Positions 8,411-12,180 of a stretch of DNA of 12,180 bases are shown piece by piece. The DNA is from Dictyocoela muelleri (taxonomy: Eukaryota > Microsporidia): NCBI GenBank assembly GCA_016256075.1, contig SDVU01000581.1, positions 1 to 12,180 on the forward strand, in the 5' to 3' direction. A program made the translations under genes and the position numbers. The notes under the pieces were generated by a model. It did not search any database. It saw only the letters and a program-made list of their open reading frames with translations, and was not told the DNA's origin. The first letter of the stretch is position 1; the number at the start of each line of letters is the position of its first letter.

Positions 8411-8870
8411 TAAAAAATAAAAAAAATAAAAATTAATAAAAAAATTAAATAAAAAAAAAATAAATTAGCAAATTAAAAGTAATTAAAAAATAAAAAACAT
8501 AAAATTGATAATTTTAATTTAAAAATTAAAAAAGAAAATTTATAAATTAAAAATAAAAAAAAATGAAAATTTAAACCTCTCAAATTCCAAAAAAAAAGTA
8601 ACTGTAAAGAGTTATAAAAAATAAAAAAAACAACAAAAAATATGAAATTAAAATTTTTAAAGATGAAAAATGAATATAAAATAAAAAACTTAAAATAAAA
8701 AAATTTGAATTTTATAAATACTAATGTAAAAATAAAAAAATAGAAAAAAAATTAAAAATTAAAAATAAAAATTAGTTGAAAATTAAAAATTTATGAAAAT
8801 TAGAAATAATAAATAATAAAATAGAAAATAAAAAAATACCCTTATGGAAAAAAAAATATTTTCATAACCT
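8411..8870. repeat. A-rich left arm of IS630-type element
   Basis: This is almost pure A/T with A strongly favoured on the plus strand, interspersed with short AAATTAAAAA, AAATAAAAA and AAAATTTATAAAT phrases. It mirrors the T-rich stretch 9880-10530. There is no gene. Confidence 0.75.
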
Positions 8871-8923
8871 TACATCATTTAGAGCGAATAGAACGCTTGA
8901 AAAAAAAAACATCATGTGAATTC

Positions 8924-9777
8924 ATGAAAATTACAACACTTGGGAAATATTTAATTTACAAAATTTTAAAATACCTTGATGAAAATACTAAAATCACTTT
9001 TAAAGACTATAAAAAGAAAAAAAGTCGTAAACAAAATGACTCTACTCAGAAAGAAAATTTTTCGAGAGAAATTTTTTCTTATGATAATCATTGGCACAGA
9101 TTGGAGCACAAAAAGTATTAAAGAAAAATTCGGAAATACATCAATTTCATCAATTAAAAGGCTTTTAAAATATTGTGATCTAGTCGGAAAAGGAAAAAGA
9201 GAAGATCAAATACTTTAAATCCGAAATCCACAAACGTTTAGTTATTGAGTATTGTGCAAGAATAATTAGTTTGAGAAATAAAACCGTCTTATTTTTAGAT
9301 GAAAGTGGCTTTAATTTACATGTAAGCAATTCATATGGAAGTAGCCATATAAATGTAGATGCATTAAGTTTTTTGAAACCTTCAAAAGGTAATAATATTT
9401 CGCTATGTGCGATATTCTCTCCATCTGGAATTTTAAAATACAAGTTAATTGAAGGTGAATTTAATAATACATTTTTTTATGAATTTTTGACAGAAGCATA
9501 TGATTCAAATGTTTTAAACTCAGATTGTGTACTTGTTATGGATAATGTGAGATTTCATCATTCCCCTCACATAAAGACATTTTTTTAGTAATAATAACAT
9601 TTCTTATTTGTTTTTACCTTTTTATTCCCCATAATATAATCCCATCGAAAATGTAGATGGAACACTAAAAAGTTACATTTCAAAAGGAGACCGAAATCAA
9701 CAGCCAAAAAAAAAATAATGCAATACATAACAGACTCTATATTTAAATTAACAAACCATGAATCGGAGTTTTTTTGA
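8924..9777 (+). pseudogene. IS630/Tc1-mariner DDE transposase, broken
   Basis: The likely start is ATG 8924 (MKITTLGKYLIYKILKYLDE), and the stop of the family-like C-terminus is at 9775-9777, about 285 codons, a normal length. An N-terminal helix-turn-helix-like part reads DWSTKSIKEKF followed by SISSIKRLL (about 9098-9168). The catalytic core follows: VLFLDESGFNLH (first Asp at 9298-9300), CVLVMDNVRFHH (second Asp at 9541-9543), and FYSP..NPIEN (Glu at 9647-9649), a D-D-about-34-E spacing. The core 9220-9588 is one open frame. The N-terminal part, the core and the NPIEN part lie in different frames, with an in-frame stop in the last, so no full protein can be made. Codon changes leave all three catalytic residues intact, suggesting fairly recent decay. 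Confidence 0.9.
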
Positions 9778-9879
9778 AATTTAATTCTAATATGTGGGGA
9801 AAGTCAATAATGTTTTTAATGTATTTTTCCTAGTTAAAAAATTTTATTTAGATTTAACAATGTTTAATTTAAAACAATT

Positions 9880-10530
9880 TTGATTTTTAAAACAATTTTA
9901 ATTTTTTATTTTTTAATTTTTAATTTATTAATTGTTGAATTTGTTGAATTGTTGAATTGTTGAATTGTTGAGATGTTGAGATGTTGAATTGTTGAGATGT
10001 TAAATTGTTGAATTGTTGAATTGTTGAATTGTTGTTTTGTTAATTGTTGGTTTTTAGAATTGTTTATTGTAGAATTGAAGAATTGTGGAATCGTTAAATT
10101 GTTAGAATGTAGAATTGTTAAATTTTTAATTTTTTAATTTTTTAATTTTTTAATTTTTAATTTTTTAAATTTTTTTATTTTTAAATTAAAATTTTCAATT
10201 TTTTGTTTTTATGTTTTTGAATAAGAATTTTTAAAATTCAAATTTTAATTTAAAGTTTTTTTTTACATTTTTTAATTTTTACTTTAAAAATTTTAATTTC
10301 CTGTTTTTTTTTTTTTTATTTTTTAAATTTTTACATTTACTTTTTTTGAATTTAGAAAGTTTAAATTTTCTTTTTTTTTGTTTTTTTTTAAATTTATAAA
10401 TATTTTTTTTTATTTTTAAATTAAATTTTTTTTTTTTAGTTTTTTATTTTTTTTATTACTTTTAATTTGCTAATTTATTTTTTTATTTAATTTTTTTATC
10501 GATTTTCAATTTTTTTATTTTTTAGTTTTT
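9880..10530. repeat. T-rich right arm of IS630-type element
   Basis: T-dominated counterpart of 8411-8870, with AATTTTTTAATTTTTTAATT phrases at 10119-10170. A segment near 10453-10475 is an exact-looking inverse of 8462-8483. It contains the octamer satellite at 9934-10050. Confidence 0.75.
9934..10050. repeat. Octamer satellite (GTTGAATT)n
   Basis: About fourteen tandem units of GTTGAATT with variants GTTGAGAT, GTTAAATT and GTTGTTTT, followed by looser AGAATTG phrases to about 10128. I see no inverted partner in the left arm, so it appears to have expanded in the right arm only. Confidence 0.85.
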
Positions 10531-10586
10531 AACCATTCTTTTTTAAATTTTGTCCATTCTTTTGTGAATTTTGTCCATTCTGTTAT

Positions 10587-10594
10587 GAATTTTG
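10587..10594. repeat. 8-bp target duplication, left copy
   Basis: GAATTTTG directly before Merlin copy D, repeated directly after it at 11684-11691. It lies within a TTATGAATTTTGTC sub-repeat of the host transposon arm. Confidence 0.8.
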
Positions 10595-11683
10595 GGTAAA
10601 TGGTACTTTCAAGCCCGTAATGGAATTATAAGCCCGAATTGAATTTTTTAAAAATACAATTTAGTCAATTATTTATTGTAAAAGCAACAATAACTTATTA
10701 CAACTCCTATTTTTCTATATTTTAAACTTATAAATAAGCCGATTAAATATTCAAAATGTTGATCATGATTTATTCATTTCGATTTCTCAAGAATCTTTTA
10801 GTTAGTGACAAAAACACTCAAAATTTTGAATGTCGATCGAAAGTCGTCAGTAAAACAGAATTATAGGAATGATTTACTGTGCGATGCTATAATATGTTGT
10901 ATTATTTAATGCTTAAGATAAGCTCGCCATTCATAAATGATTATTATTGTACCAAGTAGAATATTTTTTAAAGAATAATTTACAACATAAAAGTTGTTTT
11001 TCTATTATTTACTGGTATACTAGGGGCTTTTTACTTCTTTCTATACAACAAAATACCATTACCCGTATTTGTCTTCTTCTGTTACTCACTTTTAGAACGC
11101 AGAAACTCGTTGATTTCGACAATCTTTGGCAAAACTTTTTCGTCAATTCCACCTATTCTTTAATTGTTTTCAAAAATAAACTTAGCAATATTCTCTCTTA
11201 CTATTTCGCCATATTTCCTTATAGAACTTCTATTAACGTTAAGATCATATTCCATATCTGCATATGATTATAGTTCTAATATTTATATAACGTACTAAAA
11301 AAAACATCAATTTTAAGCTTAGAAAAAATGAAATGATTTCATATGATTTTTGATCCATAACAAGGTTTCTACATATCTATTCGTACCCATCAGGATATCA
11401 TTTTTGTTGAACATATCTAATAATATTCTGAATTTCATCACAACTCATTGTATTCTTAATTAATCCTAGTCTACTCAGGAATTCGGTTTGTAACAAATAC
11501 GAGGAAAAAAACATTCTTTAAATAGAGTTCATAAAGTTTTAAATCAATAAATTCACTTTCTGAGAAAAAAGACGTCCTTCTATAATCTTTGTTACTGATT
11601 TTCTTACCATGTAAAATTTTGATTTTTTAAAAATTTCATTTCGGGCTTATAATCCCATTACAAGCTCGAAAGTACCATTCACC
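10595..11683 (-). mobile_element. Merlin (IS1595-like) transposon, copy D, nested in the IS630 arm
   Basis: The 1089-bp element starts GGTAAATGGTACTTTCAAGC and ends with the inverse of GGTGAATGGTACTTTCGAGC. The first 50 bases of its two TIRs agree at 43 positions, and similarity fades beyond about 60. It is flanked by GAATTTTG duplications. TIRs starting with GG, an 8-bp duplication and size of about 1.1 kb all fit Merlin. The interior holds a minus-strand transposase relic. Its TIR sequence is unrelated to that of copy A, so it belongs to a separate family. Confidence 0.9.
10700..11610 (-). pseudogene. Merlin/IS1595-like transposase relic, copy D
   Basis: It reads on the minus strand from a possible ATG at 11608-11610 and is decayed throughout. 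A zinc-ribbon-like front has EFLSRLGLIKNTMSC and PDGYE (about 11410-11490). It continues with YDLNVNRSSIRKYGEIVREN (about 11180-11260), a helix-turn-helix-like segment, then RIGGIDEKVLPKIVEINEF (about 11105-11160). There the first catalytic position reads Asn (INE at 11106-11114) where IDE is expected. The second motif reads IIIIYEWRAY (about 10930), with Tyr where Asp is expected. The third motif is no longer recognisable in the HIIASHSKSF to FRSTFKIL part. At least three stops interrupt it. It is more decayed in coding than the IS630 gene it landed beside, so the two inserted within a limited time span. Confidence 0.8.
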
Positions 11684-11691
11684 GAATTTTG
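11684..11691. repeat. 8-bp target duplication, right copy
   Basis: GAATTTTG, identical to 10587-10594. The remaining 45 bases of the IS630-type right end follow directly. Confidence 0.8.
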
Positions 11692-11779
11692 TCATTTCTT
11701 TTATGAATTTTGTCAATTCTTCTATGAATTACCCTGTATAATGAAATTTTATCATATATGATTGCTTCGAAAAATTAGA

Positions 11780-11998
11780 ATGTGGGCATTAAAACGTAGT
11801 TTAGAGATTAGTATGCTAAAAACAGACTAACAGACTTTGATATTAAGTATTCCCGGGGGGGGTGTTGTAGTAGTTTACGAAAGCGTTAATGTAGAAAAAG
11901 AAAACATTCTCTCACGCACTAGTGCAATTGATGAAAGAGCTTTAACAACTCGGGATGGGCGTTATAGAATATACCTGTCAAATAAATATTATGTTTGA
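11780..11998 (+). pseudogene. Unassigned gene fragment, about 72 codons with one internal stop
   Basis: ATG at 11780 opens MWALKRSLEISMLKTD, then one in-frame stop at 11828-11830. The same frame then stays open for 55 codons to TGA at 11996-11998. This second part includes SIPGGGVVVVYESVNVEKEN and IDERALTTRDGRYRIYLSNK. The base composition is clearly less A+T-rich than the transposon arms and includes a CCC plus eight-G run at 11852-11862, a slippery place where length errors are likely. The amino-acid make-up looks like genuine soluble protein. It starts 42 bases beyond the transposon's TA. No family is recognised. It may be a host gene remnant or part of another element. Confidence 0.4.
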
Positions 11999-12017
11999 AA
12001 GTTTATAATAGAGAAAT

Positions 12018-12180
12018 TTATGTATTGACTTCTTGCTCTGGAGGTATAGATTGATGTAATAAGCGATCTTCATACAGAGGGTCTTCTATCATATATATTG
12101 GCGGTGGTAATTACATTTTAAAACTCCTGTGTGCATTTATTAAAATAGTCTTTGCATGCACCTTTTAAGTTATTTATTCC
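12018..12180 (-). pseudogene. Unassigned minus-strand protein tail, cut by window end
   Basis: From a stop at 12018-12020 the minus strand is open upstream for about 31 codons to 12113, with LPPPIYMIEDPLYEDRLLHQ and PPEQEVNT. Just upstream in a second frame it reads GACKDYFNKCTQEF up to about 12170. Together these look like the end of a proline- and acid-rich protein whose frame is broken near 12115, or two exons. It runs tail-to-tail with the plus-strand fragment ending at 11998. The family is unknown and the window edge prevents further reading. Confidence 0.3.

Larger units (their letters stand above)
8317..11736 (+). mobile_element. IS630/Tc1-mariner transposon with long arms, interrupted by Merlin copy D
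   Basis: The ends are CAGGGTAATTAATAAAAG at 8317 and its inverse ending TATGAATTACCCTG at 11736, each flanked by TA (8315-8316 and 11737-11738), the target duplication of the Tc1/mariner/IS630 group. The arms are long inverted repeats. Besides the ends, the left-arm phrase AAATTAGCAAATTAAAAGTA (near 8463) returns reversed near 10455-10475, so pairing extends at least 270 bases. The transposase pseudogene sits between the arms. Removing the nested 1089-bp Merlin and one copy of its 8-bp duplication leaves an element of about 2.3 kb. Confidence 0.88.

Noticed and set aside
9180-9443. Minus-strand open frame of 87 codons
   Set aside because: Antisense to the catalytic core of the IS630-type transposase on the plus strand.
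10947-11267. Plus-strand open frame of 106 codons
   Set aside because: It lies antisense to Merlin copy D, whose motifs (RIGG, VEINEF, IRKYGEIVREN) are clear on the minus strand.
1-12180. Retroelements, LTRs, CRISPR arrays, rRNA or tRNA genes
   Set aside because: No reverse transcriptase or integrase motifs, no paired long direct repeats, no regularly spaced repeat-spacer array, and no conserved RNA gene signatures were seen on either strand.

Overview
This window is a very A+T-rich (roughly four-fifths A+T by eye), gene-poor stretch of a eukaryotic genome that is mostly a graveyard of DNA transposons. It contains several decayed Merlin (IS1595-like, DDE) transposases and one IS630/Tc1-mariner transposase. 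That mix, with homopolymer-rich spacers and no recognisable host gene, suggests a transposon-rich microsporidian (Nosema/Vairimorpha, Anncaliia or Hamiltosporidium type). This assignment is an inference from transposon content and composition; no rRNA, tRNA or housekeeping gene is present to confirm it.

Layout. Positions 1-75 hold a perfect 23-bp palindrome plus a third copy of its unit, probably the end of an element lying left of the window. Positions 76-984 hold nothing recognisable. Positions 985-2010 are a degenerate minisatellite that switches strand from T/C-rich to A/G-rich near 1285. Positions 2827-3900 are a Merlin element (copy A) with 36-bp terminal inverted repeats (TIRs) and a minus-strand transposase pseudogene in which all three catalytic motifs can be seen. 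A hairpin at 3967-4006 and an A-rich tract follow. Positions 4186-4950 hold a second, older minus-strand Merlin relic (copy B). Positions 5025-5346 are a 322-bp near-perfect palindrome (foldback MITE). Positions 5530-6385 hold a plus-strand Merlin relic (copy C).

Positions 6390-8314 are mostly non-coding, with three unassigned open stretches. Positions 8317-11736 are an IS630/Tc1-mariner element flanked by TA dinucleotides. It has very long arms (A-rich left, T-rich right) carrying about 20-bp sub-repeats and an octamer satellite. Its right arm is interrupted by a fourth Merlin element (copy D, 10595-11683) with an 8-bp target duplication, GAATTTTG. Positions 11739-12180 flank the nest and are more complex in composition, with fragments that may be remains of host genes.

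How it works together. No intact functional gene can be supported. All the transposase reading frames appear broken. The interest is structural: nested insertions that give relative ages, an unusual repeated-palindrome end design shared by two different elements, a long foldback that could give a double-stranded hairpin if transcribed, and strand-asymmetric satellites.
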